Notes under the pieces: model-generated | What the model was told of the DNA's origin: nothing | Database searches by the model: none | The model's input: only the letters and a program-made list of their open reading frames with translations | Source: an uncultured Bacteroides sp. | Lineage (GTDB): Bacteria > Bacteroidota > Bacteroidia > Bacteroidales > Bacteroidaceae | Direction: 5' to 3' | Length of the DNA: 64,000 nucleotides | Assembly: GCA_937890825.1 (NCBI GenBank) | Contig: CALADS010000022.1 | Location: forward strand, 1 to 64,000 | Translations under genes and position numbers: made by a program | Shown: positions 36,236-44,252 of the stretch, in pieces | Layout of the letters: each line of letters opens with the position of its first letter | How positions within the stretch are numbered: position 1 is the stretch's first letter

Positions 36236-36871
36236 ATGAAAATGTTGATAAACTTAGTTGAAAATGAATTCGCACGTGCTGGATATAAGCAACTTACCGA
36301 AGGCTTATGGGTAAATTCGGAACAAACAGATTTTTGGTTGGTTTGTGTGTTGCAGGGTGATTACCAACTGAAAGAGTTTCAGGAGCAGTTGCTTTCAGAC
36401 TATGCCAGTTTATTTTCTGAATATAAATTGATGGAAAAAAATACGTCTTTGCTCCTTCTTAATGAGGTGGAATATGCGGTTGATAAAAAACCTGGGAAAG
36501 TAGTAGCTGACGAAAATGATCCTTACGATTTCAAGAAATACATCATTCAATACACTCAAGATGAATGGAAGCAGGCCAAAGTCTTTTTGGAAGAGAAAGA
36601 GTCGTTGGCAAATGTGCTGATGCAACCCGATATCTTTGCCAAGCTCAAGAAGGATGGTGTAAATAGTCCTGTAGCCTTGTTGTATACTATTGCCCATAAG
36701 CTGCCATTTGTCATGATGCCGGTCGAGCATAAAGAGTTTCAGTTCCGCAATGAACTTTTTTACAATGATCAACAAGAATCAGAATTGGATGATTGGCTGA
36801 ACACGATTGTTTCAAAAGGCGATATAAGCCACAAGATTGACGAACTGTTAAATAGTATTAGTCATGACTAA
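36236..36871 (+). CDS. ABC-3C middle component
   Basis: 211 residues, soluble, mixed alpha/beta, with no catalytic motif I can see. Its place between the nuclease-like gene and the Rad50-like ATPase, with an 8-base overlap into the latter, fits the small 'middle component' of ABC-three-component systems, thought to bridge ATPase and effector. The assignment rests on context more than on sequence. Confidence 0.62.
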   Translation: MKMLINLVENEFARAGYKQLTEGLWVNSEQTDFWLVCVLQGDYQLKEFQEQLLSDYASLFSEYKLMEKNTSLLLLNEVEYAVDKKPGKVVADENDPYDFKKYIIQYTQDEWKQAKVFLEEKESLANVLMQPDIFAKLKKDGVNSPVALLYTIAHKLPFVMMPVEHKEFQFRNELFYNDQQESELDDWLNTIVSKGDISHKIDELLNSISHD

Positions 36872-39164
36872 TTGGAAAATCATACGTATTTATCTTCATA
36901 ACTTTAAGGGGTTTGAAGATAAGGAAATATCCTTAGATGAGTCTCTGCAAGCTATTATTCTTGGAGGAAAGAATGGCTTCGGAAAGACTACTATCTTTGA
37001 TGCCATAGAATTAGTGTTGACTGGCTCCATTCAACGTTATCAGAGATATTCTGAAGAATATGTTTATCATAGGACTAAGAAGGATACCGACGAATTGCCC
37101 TTGGTATTTGATGCTGAGTTACTGAAAGTACAGATTGATTTGGAAATAGCCTGGACTCATGATGAACAGACAGAACACTATATCTTATCCAGATTCTCAG
37201 AAACGAGTGCCATGAAAAACCCGGTAGATTTTAGCGCATTTAGCAAACTGTATTACCGGACCGATATTTCTGCAGAGGAAATGTTGGAAGTGGATGATGA
37301 GAGACTGTCACGATGGGGTATTGATGAGCTGTGTCGTCATTATCAAGTAATTCATTATTTGAGCCAGGAAGAAGCGATATCATTCTTGAAACAAAAAGAA
37401 ACCGATAGAGCCGGAATGATCAATACCCTTTTCGATACTGCATTTTTTGATGAAAAAATGCAGAAGATAAAGGAGGTCTTAGATGAATTGAATAAGAATA
37501 AAATCGACACAGCTAAAAAGGAACTTAAGAGCGTTGAAGAAAATCTGCAGATTATATCGCAGAATTATTCCAAGGAAAGTGTATCTCAGCAACCGATTCC
37601 TTACCGAAAGCTTTTTGAGGAAATTCCTGTTAACTGGGACCAGGAAAATCCTGCTTTAAACCTAGATGCATTTAATGAAGTGCTTAAAGGGGGAGGGTTG
37701 ATGGACAATCTGCTATATCTTTGCCAGCATTATGCTGATTTTGCTCAATGGAAAAAGAATGGGTCTGTGCAGACCATAGAATCTCAGATAAGCAATCTGG
37801 CATTTTATGTACATTATTTATCTCAAGAAAAGGAACTCCAATTATTGCAGAAATTTTATAAAGCCGTAGAAGAATTTAAGCGTTTGTCCTTGCCTCGAAT
37901 CTCTTCATTCAGTCTGCCTGATGACATGATTGTTTCTGTATGGCTGTCGGACGAAGTGCGCCAAGCGGCTCATGATAAACTGATTCTTGTTCAGAATCTA
38001 TACCAGAATGAATCAGCTGCTCAGAAAATTTATTCTGATATGCTGACTCATCGTCATCAACTGGCTTCGGTCATAGAGCAGCAGGCTTCCGGTATGGATA
38101 TAAAGCAGTGTCCCTTGTGTGGACAGAATTATGAATCTGTGCAGGAATTGTTGATTCGATTGAAATCTACCGAAGATAACCAAAAATCATTAGTAGAGGG
38201 GATGAAACAGCATTCGGCACAAGCTTTTCAGGATTTTGTTCAATTCATCCACCAAGAAATCATTCAGGTTGTATTATCTCAATTTGCAGCGCAAAATCTG
38301 ACCATTGACATAGCCGAGCGATTCACGTCGATTGTGCCGAGCAAAATGAATCAGATGATTGAATGGATTCAACGCTATGGCGATGTATCAATCGTGACAG
38401 GTAACACCCTGAATGAAACCGAAGCAATCATTCAGAAGATATTGGATGGAATCAAGGCTGACTGTAACAGTGAGTTGGATTATACTCAGATGGATAAGAC
38501 ATTCCAGCAGTATTATCGGCATATACCTAAAGAAAAACGTCAGATTTCTATCTTGCAGGAAAAACGTGCCTATCTGTTGCAAGCACAGTTACACACTCAG
38601 CATAGTATCATTTCTTCATTGAATCAGAAAAAGGATTCTTTAGAGGATAAGCTAAAGCAATATCAACTTCTAAAGAATAAATTGACTGCATTTAAAAACA
38701 CGGTAAAAAATCAGAAAGAAAGCTATTTGAAGCACATTATCGACGATATTGAAATCTTGTTTTACATCTATTCGGGCAGAATTATGCAGGACTGTTATTT
38801 TGGTCGTGGCTTGTTCATGAAGAATACGGACAGCCGTTATGTGCAGTTTGTATCGCAATATCATTCGGATGTAGACGCATTGTTTAATATGAGCAGCGGG
38901 CAGCTGGTTGTAGTAGCCTTGGCTTTTTTGATGGCTTTGAATAAACTTTATGCCAAGGTGAAATTCCTGGCTATTGATGACCCTATCCAAACCATTGATG
39001 ATATGAATCTTTGGGGATTTATAGAAACCCTGCGGCATGAATTCAAGGACACTACTTTACTAATGTCTACTCATGAGCCTGATTACGGGGGATTACTTAG
39101 ATATAAGTTGAGTAAGATGCAGATTCCGGCAACGTATGTGGATATGCAAATTATAAGAGGATAA
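36864..39164 (+). CDS. ABC-3C SMC/Rad50-like ATPase
   Basis: 766 residues. Walker A GGKNGFGKTT is at 34-43, the central coiled coil carries a zinc-hook-like CPLC at 416-419, and the ABC signature MSSGQLVVVALAF is near 676. Walker B FLAIDDPIQTIDD and the H-loop STHEPD follow. This architecture matches DNA-sensing RecF/Rad50-type ATPases used in anti-phage systems. The single CxxC could dimerise two molecules. It shares an 8-base overlap with the middle component. The capsule glycosyltransferase resumes 14 bases after its stop. Confidence 0.82.
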   Translation: MTNWKIIRIYLHNFKGFEDKEISLDESLQAIILGGKNGFGKTTIFDAIELVLTGSIQRYQRYSEEYVYHRTKKDTDELPLVFDAELLKVQIDLEIAWTHDEQTEHYILSRFSETSAMKNPVDFSAFSKLYYRTDISAEEMLEVDDERLSRWGIDELCRHYQVIHYLSQEEAISFLKQKETDRAGMINTLFDTAFFDEKMQKIKEVLDELNKNKIDTAKKELKSVEENLQIISQNYSKESVSQQPIPYRKLFEEIPVNWDQENPALNLDAFNEVLKGGGLMDNLLYLCQHYADFAQWKKNGSVQTIESQISNLAFYVHYLSQEKELQLLQKFYKAVEEFKRLSLPRISSFSLPDDMIVSVWLSDEVRQAAHDKLILVQNLYQNESAAQKIYSDMLTHRHQLASVIEQQASGMDIKQCPLCGQNYESVQELLIRLKSTEDNQKSLVEGMKQHSAQAFQDFVQFIHQEIIQVVLSQFAAQNLTIDIAERFTSIVPSKMNQMIEWIQRYGDVSIVTGNTLNETEAIIQKILDGIKADCNSELDYTQMDKTFQQYYRHIPKEKRQISILQEKRAYLLQAQLHTQHSIISSLNQKKDSLEDKLKQYQLLKNKLTAFKNTVKNQKESYLKHIIDDIEILFYIYSGRIMQDCYFGRGLFMKNTDSRYVQFVSQYHSDVDALFNMSSGQLVVVALAFLMALNKLYAKVKFLAIDDPIQTIDDMNLWGFIETLRHEFKDTTLLMSTHEPDYGGLLRYKLSKMQIPATYVDMQIIRG

Positions 39165-39178
39165 TAAGCAATTATACA

Positions 39179-40399
39179 ATGAAAAAAAACATACTTTACT
39201 TAGGAAAACTATATCCTAAAAAAATACTATCTACCTTATTCGTAGATAGTAAGGGAAAAGCAGGTCTTTCCAATCATAATTTTGAAGTATCTATTTTAAA
39301 TGGATTATGCCAGCAGGATGACATTGTTTTAAAAAGTGTGATTCTGCCTGGTGTGTTTTCTTTTCCACATAATAATAAGCGTTTGTTTACGCGTGCTGAA
39401 CATTATGATTATAAGGGTACTGAGCTGAATTCCGTAGGATTCTGCAACCTGGTCGTGTTGAAAGAATTTTGTTCGACTTTTGCTTGTTTTCTACGACTTC
39501 TTAAAACTGTAAATAAGTTTGATGGCGATCGAGTAGATATTATTATGAATACGCCTGATACTCGTTTTTTTAATGCGATTAAATGGGCGCGCAGATTCAC
39601 GAGTAAGCATCTGACTCAGACTGTTATTATTCCGGATATTCCTGCTATGATGACTTCTATGGACAGACAGAATCCTATCAAAGGTTTTTTCTTGAATAGA
39701 AACAATCAAACAGTCATGGAGCAAACTTCTAATGCTGATGGGTTAGTCTTGCTTACGGAGGCTATGATGGATTTTGTGAGCAAGCCGGTTAAACATATTG
39801 TCATGGAAGGTATTGTTGATGTGAAGACTATGAATGTCGATGCTCCCGAGAATGAGTCGGGCAAGGAGATCATTCTTTATACAGGAACTTTACGTAAGAT
39901 TTTCGGTGTGATGAATTTAGTTCAGGCATTTCAGCGTATATCCAACCCTGATGTAGAATTGTGGATTTGTGGTTCTGGAGATTCTGCTGATGCAATTGCT
40001 GCAGCTGCAAAGCAAGATACAAGAATCAAATTCCATGGTTTGGTGGATAGCCAGATGGCTTTGCAAATGCAACATCAAGCTACTATATTGGTAAATCCGC
40101 GTACCAGTGAAGGAGAGTATACTAAATACTCATTTCCATCTAAGACAATGGAATATCTGTTAGCAGGGAAGAGTGTTATCATTAACCGACTGCCAGGTAT
40201 TCCAGAAGAATATTATAACTATGCTTTTACACCAGTGAATGAAAGTATTGAGGCTTTCAGCCAGTGTATTGCTGATGTGCTGAATATGGATAAGGAAATG
40301 CGCAGACAAAGAGCTGTAGGTGGTAGACAATTTATAATAAATTGTAAGAATTCTGTTGTGCAGATGAAGCGGGTTTTGGATATGATAGAAAGTTATTGA
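39179..40399 (+). CDS. Family 4 glycosyltransferase
   Basis: 406 residues of GT-B fold. The N-terminal region KKNILYLGKLYPKKILSTLF and C-terminal IILYTGTLRKIFGVMNLVQAF, HGLVDSQMALQMQ and SEGEYTKYSFPSKTMEYLLAG mark a GT4 enzyme. It probably adds a sugar to the capsule repeat. It lies directly after the ABC-3C operon and may be transcribed from it or from the capsule promoter. Moderately AT-rich. Confidence 0.86.
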   Translation: MKKNILYLGKLYPKKILSTLFVDSKGKAGLSNHNFEVSILNGLCQQDDIVLKSVILPGVFSFPHNNKRLFTRAEHYDYKGTELNSVGFCNLVVLKEFCSTFACFLRLLKTVNKFDGDRVDIIMNTPDTRFFNAIKWARRFTSKHLTQTVIIPDIPAMMTSMDRQNPIKGFFLNRNNQTVMEQTSNADGLVLLTEAMMDFVSKPVKHIVMEGIVDVKTMNVDAPENESGKEIILYTGTLRKIFGVMNLVQAFQRISNPDVELWICGSGDSADAIAAAAKQDTRIKFHGLVDSQMALQMQHQATILVNPRTSEGEYTKYSFPSKTMEYLLAGKSVIINRLPGIPEEYYNYAFTPVNESIEAFSQCIADVLNMDKEMRRQRAVGGRQFIINCKNSVVQMKRVLDMIESY

Positions 40400-40426
40400 T
40401 TCATTATTGACTATAAGATTCTGGTT

Positions 40427-41518
40427 ATGCAATCTAAAAAAGTATTGTTAATAAGTCCGGCTTCGTTAGCAGAAGCTCCTTACGTAAAGCCATATATGGA
40501 TCTTTTCAAAAGAGAGAAGATTGCTTTTGATTTTTTGTTTTGGAATAGAAAGCTGGAAGAAACGTCACAGCTTCCTTCAAATTATATACCTTATAATCAA
40601 AAAACAAGTAATGGGTATTCTTGTTTGAAAAAGCTATTCATGATTTATGGTTTTTATAAATTTGCGAAATCGTTTTTAAAGGAATCTGAATACAGCACTA
40701 TAGTGATCTTTACTATACAGCATGCTGTTTTCTTTGAATCTTTTCTCTTGAATAAGTTTAAGGGGAATTTTATCCTTGATATCCGGGATAATTCTCCTAT
40801 TGGTAGAATTTCTTTCTTTAAAAGAAAGTTAGTAAATCTTATAGCACATGCTGCCACTACGGTTGTTTCTTCTGAGGGCTTTCTTCAGTGGTTGCCGGAT
40901 TGCGGGAAAGACAAGTATACCATTGCACATAATGTTACTCTGGAGAATATTTGCTGCTTTTCTCATAGGGATTGCGACATTTCACACAAAGATAAGCTGC
41001 GTATCTTGACGATTGGCTCTATCAGGGATTTGGATTCAAATTCAACTGTCATAAAGAATTTGGCGAATAATCCCCATTTTGAATTGGAGTTTGCAGGGGC
41101 TGGTCCGGCTATTGATGGTCTACAAGCCTTAAAGAAGCAATTGAATGCTTCTAATGTGTTATTCACAGGTCGATATATTAAATCGGATGAGAATGATATA
41201 GTACAAAAGGCTGATATGATTAATATCTTTTTTGATCATAACATCAATAGCGATACACTTATGAGCAACCGCTTTTATTTATCTGTCATGATGCGTAAAC
41301 CTATGATTGTAAACGAGGGTTGTTTCCAAGCTGAGCAAGTTAGAAAATATGGATTGGGTGTGGTGATTGGCGAAGGCGAGGATATGGCTCAAAAGATTGC
41401 CGATTATTGGAAATCGTTTGATTCAAGAGCCTATAATGAGGCTTGTGTTCAATTCCTTACTGAGGTTGAGAATGACATTGCGATTTTTAATAAAAGGATT
41501 ATTAAAATTGTATTATAG
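40427..41518 (+). CDS. Glycosyltransferase, GT-B type
   Basis: 363 residues. VLLISPASLAEAPYVKPYMDLF begins a GT-B N-terminal domain. The C-terminal half has LTIGSIRDLDSNS, ELEFAGAGPAIDGL and VLFTGRYIKSDENDIVQKADMI, in line with GT4-like glycosyltransferases, although the usual E-x7-E is weak. It is 27 bases after the preceding glycosyltransferase and 40 before the acyltransferase, all in one direction. Acceptor unknown. Confidence 0.78.
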   Translation: MQSKKVLLISPASLAEAPYVKPYMDLFKREKIAFDFLFWNRKLEETSQLPSNYIPYNQKTSNGYSCLKKLFMIYGFYKFAKSFLKESEYSTIVIFTIQHAVFFESFLLNKFKGNFILDIRDNSPIGRISFFKRKLVNLIAHAATTVVSSEGFLQWLPDCGKDKYTIAHNVTLENICCFSHRDCDISHKDKLRILTIGSIRDLDSNSTVIKNLANNPHFELEFAGAGPAIDGLQALKKQLNASNVLFTGRYIKSDENDIVQKADMINIFFDHNINSDTLMSNRFYLSVMMRKPMIVNEGCFQAEQVRKYGLGVVIGEGEDMAQKIADYWKSFDSRAYNEACVQFLTEVENDIAIFNKRIIKIVL

Positions 41519-41558
41519 TTTACACATATTACTATTAACTCTAATATATTGATAATCA

Positions 41559-42581
41559 ATGGATAATCTGATTTTTCGGGGGGGGGGTAAAAATTGTTTA
41601 AATACCATAAGGTTGTTAGCTGCCCTTCAAGTGGTTTATGGCCACACTTTGGCTCACATGGAGATTCCGGGAATTCCCGTGTTAGGAACATTTTTGAATT
41701 TCTTTTCCGGGGTACCGATATTTTTCACGATGAGCGGATTCCTTATTTGGAGCAGCATCGGTCGTTCTAACAGTTTCGGTGAATACCTGCAAAAGAGATT
41801 CTGGAGAATTTTCCCGGAATTATGGGTGGCTGTAGCGGTGGAATTGGCAGTATTGCTCTTGTTCTATCGTGAGCCTGTTAGCTGGCCTCAGTTGGGTGCC
41901 TTTGCAATTACACAGAGTACCATCTTTCAGTTCTGGACACCGGATTGTTTGCGCGGCTATGGATGTGGCTGTCCGAATGGTTCTTTGTGGACCATTTGTG
42001 TGTTGATACAGTTTTACTTCTTTGCGTTCTATTTATTTAAGTTTTTGCATGGAAAGAAATTTATCCGCTGGGCAGCTACTTTTATCGTTTCACTAGGTAT
42101 TAGTTTGCTAATTCCTTATGTCAGGGAAATGGTTCCCGAAATTGTGGGCAAATTGTTAAGCCAGACTTTATTGCCTTATCTGTGGATGTTTATTCTTCCT
42201 GCTTATGTGGCTGAGAAAAAAGAAGTGTTGCTGCCTGTGTTGATAAAATACTGGTGGATATTTTTAGTAGCTACCTTAATTATTAGTTACACAGGCTTCG
42301 ATATCACGGCTGCTTATGCTGTCTTACACACGATTTCATTATTTGCGTGTCTGACGGGTGCTTCTTACGTTTTTGCGAGGCTGAATGTGAAAACAGATAT
42401 TTCTTATGGTATATATATTTATCATATGACGGTGGTGAATGCTCTGCTTGAATTCGGATTTATGCATGATACATGGTTGCTTGCGCTAGTAGTGTTGATT
42501 ACTTGTCTGTTATCATGGATTTCCACTAAAACAGTGGGTGAGTATTGCGCTAATCGTAAGAAATCTTTAGTAAAAAGGTGA
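41559..42581 (+). CDS. Acyltransferase 3 family membrane protein with G10 tract
   Basis: 340 residues with about ten membrane helices. The family O-acylates sugars, commonly with acetate; the conserved start NCLNTIRLLAALQVVYGH carries the catalytic His region. Codons 7-10 lie on an uninterrupted run of ten G (41578-41587), just before the first helix. Slippage by one base would end translation early, so expression may switch on and off. As sequenced it is in the ON frame. It is the last gene of the first capsule block; a bidirectional terminator follows. Confidence 0.9.
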   Translation: MDNLIFRGGGKNCLNTIRLLAALQVVYGHTLAHMEIPGIPVLGTFLNFFSGVPIFFTMSGFLIWSSIGRSNSFGEYLQKRFWRIFPELWVAVAVELAVLLLFYREPVSWPQLGAFAITQSTIFQFWTPDCLRGYGCGCPNGSLWTICVLIQFYFFAFYLFKFLHGKKFIRWAATFIVSLGISLLIPYVREMVPEIVGKLLSQTLLPYLWMFILPAYVAEKKEVLLPVLIKYWWIFLVATLIISYTGFDITAAYAVLHTISLFACLTGASYVFARLNVKTDISYGIYIYHMTVVNALLEFGFMHDTWLLALVVLITCLLSWISTKTVGEYCANRKKSLVKR

Positions 42582-42607
42582 TTATAAATTTATTAAATCA
42601 ATAATAC

Positions 42608-42647
42608 AAGAACTTCCCCGCCATCCATCTGTGGCAGGGAAGTTCTT
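42608..42647. terminator. Bidirectional terminator
   Basis: A perfect 11-bp stem, AAGAACTTCCC (42608-42618) with GGGAAGTTCTT (42637-42647), sits between the convergent acyltransferase and amidase genes. Confidence 0.85.
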
Positions 42648-42677
42648 CATTCCATCCTCAAAAAGCTAAGAAACCTC

Positions 42678-43091
42678 TTACACCCCAAAATACTCGTGCG
42701 CTGCATCGAAGCAGGGGCAACTCTTCTGCGGATTCAGATCCCGGTGACCCACGATAAGGGCATCCGGGAAGAGCTTCTTCAGCTCACGGAGCAACGCCAG
42801 TAGCGAGGCTTTCTGCGCCAGGGTGCGGGTGTCCTTCGGACGACCCTCGGCATCCAGACCGCCCTCGTAGCAGATGCCGATGCTGTGGCGGTTGTGGTGC
42901 AGGCAGTGGGCACCCACGGTTTCCAGCCGTCGCCCGCGGTGAATCACGCCGTCGCGCGTCAGGTAGTAGTGGTAACCGATGTCCTTGAAGCCGCGGTGAC
43001 GGATGTGGTCCGTGCGGCAGGCTTCAAAATCAAAGTTCCGCCCCTCAGGGGTGGCGGAACAATGAACAATGAGCAAAGTGATGCGTCGCAT
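42678..43091 (-). CDS. N-acetylmuramoyl-L-alanine amidase (T7 lysozyme-like)
   Basis: 137 residues of the amidase_2/PGRP fold. Zinc ligands are visible as HCS in LIVHCSATPEG, HHNRHSIGICYEGG, and GHRDLNPQKSCPCFD near the C-terminus. It cuts the amide between muramic acid and the stem peptide. It has no signal peptide, like phage or integrated-element amidases. It sits with smalltalk and HU genes, a set recurrently found near Bacteroides CPS loci. Confidence 0.9.
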   Translation of the reverse strand: MRRITLLIVHCSATPEGRNFDFEACRTDHIRHRGFKDIGYHYYLTRDGVIHRGRRLETVGAHCLHHNRHSIGICYEGGLDAEGRPKDTRTLAQKASLLALLRELKKLFPDALIVGHRDLNPQKSCPCFDAAHEYFGV

Positions 43092-43094
43092 AGA

Positions 43095-43196
43095 CTACAG
43101 GTGATAGCAGGCTTGGAGTCCCAGGGCTCCGGCTACGGCCGTGGCGGCGGCGATGATTACTTTGAGGATGATTTGCCAGACATTTGTTTTTTTCAT
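43095..43196 (-). CDS. Smalltalk-family small protein
   Basis: 33 residues, beginning MKKTNVWQIILKVIIAAATA and ending ACYHL, a short hydrophobic helix with a lipobox-like Ala-Cys near the end. It matches the Bacteroides 'smalltalk' small-protein family, which is usually found between an amidase gene and an HU-like gene, exactly as here. Its stop is three bases before the amidase start. Function unknown. Confidence 0.82.
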   Translation of the reverse strand: MKKTNVWQIILKVIIAAATAVAGALGLQACYHL

Positions 43197-43254
43197 AAAT
43201 GTATTGGATTAAGTGAATAAATAATAGAATCGGGTGGGAGAAGCGGAGCAGGGG

Positions 43255-43725
43255 TTAGCCCAACATGCCACCGCCTCCGGGTTCTTCTTCACCGCTGTCG
43301 GTACCGCCGCCGGTGGTGGGGGTCACGGTGTACTGGCCTTGTTCGCGCAGCACGGCTTCCAGGTTCAGCTGCTTGTTGCTGAGTTCTCCGGTGGCACGGG
43401 CCCGCAGACGCACGCCTTTCACGTGGGTGGATACCTTGAACTCTTCCGGACTGGTGGCGCCGTGGTCGGGGATGATGCCGCACGAGAAGATGGCCAGGTC
43501 GTCCAGCTTCACGTTCTTGCCGTCGAGAATCAGCTCTTTGATGCAAGCCACCATGTCGGTCAGCACGCCGCGGATCACGCCCATCGAGTAGGGGGTGTTG
43601 TGGTCGGCCATGTGCTTGGCCAGCTGTTCGATGTCCAGCATCTGGTTGATGACCGGACGGATGTACCACAGGCCTTTGGAACTGTTCATGCCACTTTTCA
43701 TCTGATACTTTTTGTAGAGAATCAT
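43255..43725 (-). CDS. HU-family DNA-binding protein
   Basis: 156 residues. The HU/IHF-like domain covers about 1-125, with SSKGLWYIRPVINQMLDIEQL, a DNA-arm region and FKVSTHVKGVRLRARATGEL. A low-complexity acidic and Gly-rich tail follows (TGGGTDSGEEEPGGGG). This Bacteroidetes subfamily often accompanies mobile or CPS-linked modules. A minus-strand TATATTTG box lies at 43789-43782. Confidence 0.88.
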   Translation of the reverse strand: MILYKKYQMKSGMNSSKGLWYIRPVINQMLDIEQLAKHMADHNTPYSMGVIRGVLTDMVACIKELILDGKNVKLDDLAIFSCGIIPDHGATSPEEFKVSTHVKGVRLRARATGELSNKQLNLEAVLREQGQYTVTPTTGGGTDSGEEEPGGGGMLG

Positions 43726-43781
43726 AGGTTTATATATTTAAGAAGTTAATAAATTAAGAGGTTTCCCTCTCGTTGACTATG

Positions 43782-43789
43782 CAAATATA
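43782..43789 (-). promoter_or_regulatory. Predicted -7 element of the HU/smalltalk/amidase operon
   Basis: CAAATATA reads TATATTTG on the minus strand, 57 bases before the HU start. No clear -33 partner. Confidence 0.4.
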
Positions 43790-43883
43790 CTACGACGGAA
43801 GGGGCACTTTACCTGATTCCGGTCGATGCTGCCCGATGCGGCACCAAATGGCTCGATAATGCACGATAATCTGATGTAATCCG

Positions 43884-43914
43884 TTGGTTTTCAGGTGAAA
43901 AATAAGTATATTTG
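43884..43914 (+). promoter_or_regulatory. Predicted DUF4248 promoter
   Basis: TTG at 43884-43886, a 20-base spacer and TATATTTG at 43907-43914 match the Bacteroides consensus. The gene starts 27 bases downstream. Confidence 0.6.
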
Positions 43915-43940
43915 TACCTGTTAAATTAAAACGATACATC

Positions 43941-44177
43941 ATGATTCACAGTACAGAAGAAGAGCATTTTCATATCCGCAGCTACGGCATCGGCGAACTG
44001 GCCAGCTGCTATAATCCGCATATCTCGGTGGGCGCTGCCCGCCGCAAACTCATGGCTTGGATTCGCCTGCAGCCCGAACTGGTAGAGGCGTTGCGTGCCA
44101 ACGGGTTCAGCAGCAAGGTGCGCAGCTTCACGCCGACACAGGTACGGCTGATTGTAGCTGCCATTGGCGAACCTTAA
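43941..44177 (+). CDS. DUF4248 family protein
   Basis: 78 residues resembling DUF4248, a small Bacteroidetes family with a likely helix-turn-helix character (IGELASCYNPHISVGAARRKLMAWI). Usually found beside VirE-like primase genes, as here, where the two genes converge. Probably a DNA-binding regulator. Its last codons touch the first unit of a 22-bp palindrome array. Confidence 0.82.
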   Translation: MIHSTEEEHFHIRSYGIGELASCYNPHISVGAARRKLMAWIRLQPELVEALRANGFSSKVRSFTPTQVRLIVAAIGEP

Positions 44178-44252
44178 TCCATGGATGTAGCTTTCTCTAT
44201 CCATGGATTAAGAATCGTCAGTCCATGGATTTACTGGGCTGAATCCATGGAT
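44177..44252. repeat. Four ATCCATGGAT palindromes at 22-bp spacing
   Basis: Copies start at 44177, 44199, 44221 (first base G instead of A) and 44243, so the period is exactly 22 bp, about two helical turns. Twelve-base spacers differ. The last copy lies inside the final codons of the VirE-like gene. The layout resembles iterons or a multi-operator array. Confidence 0.75.
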
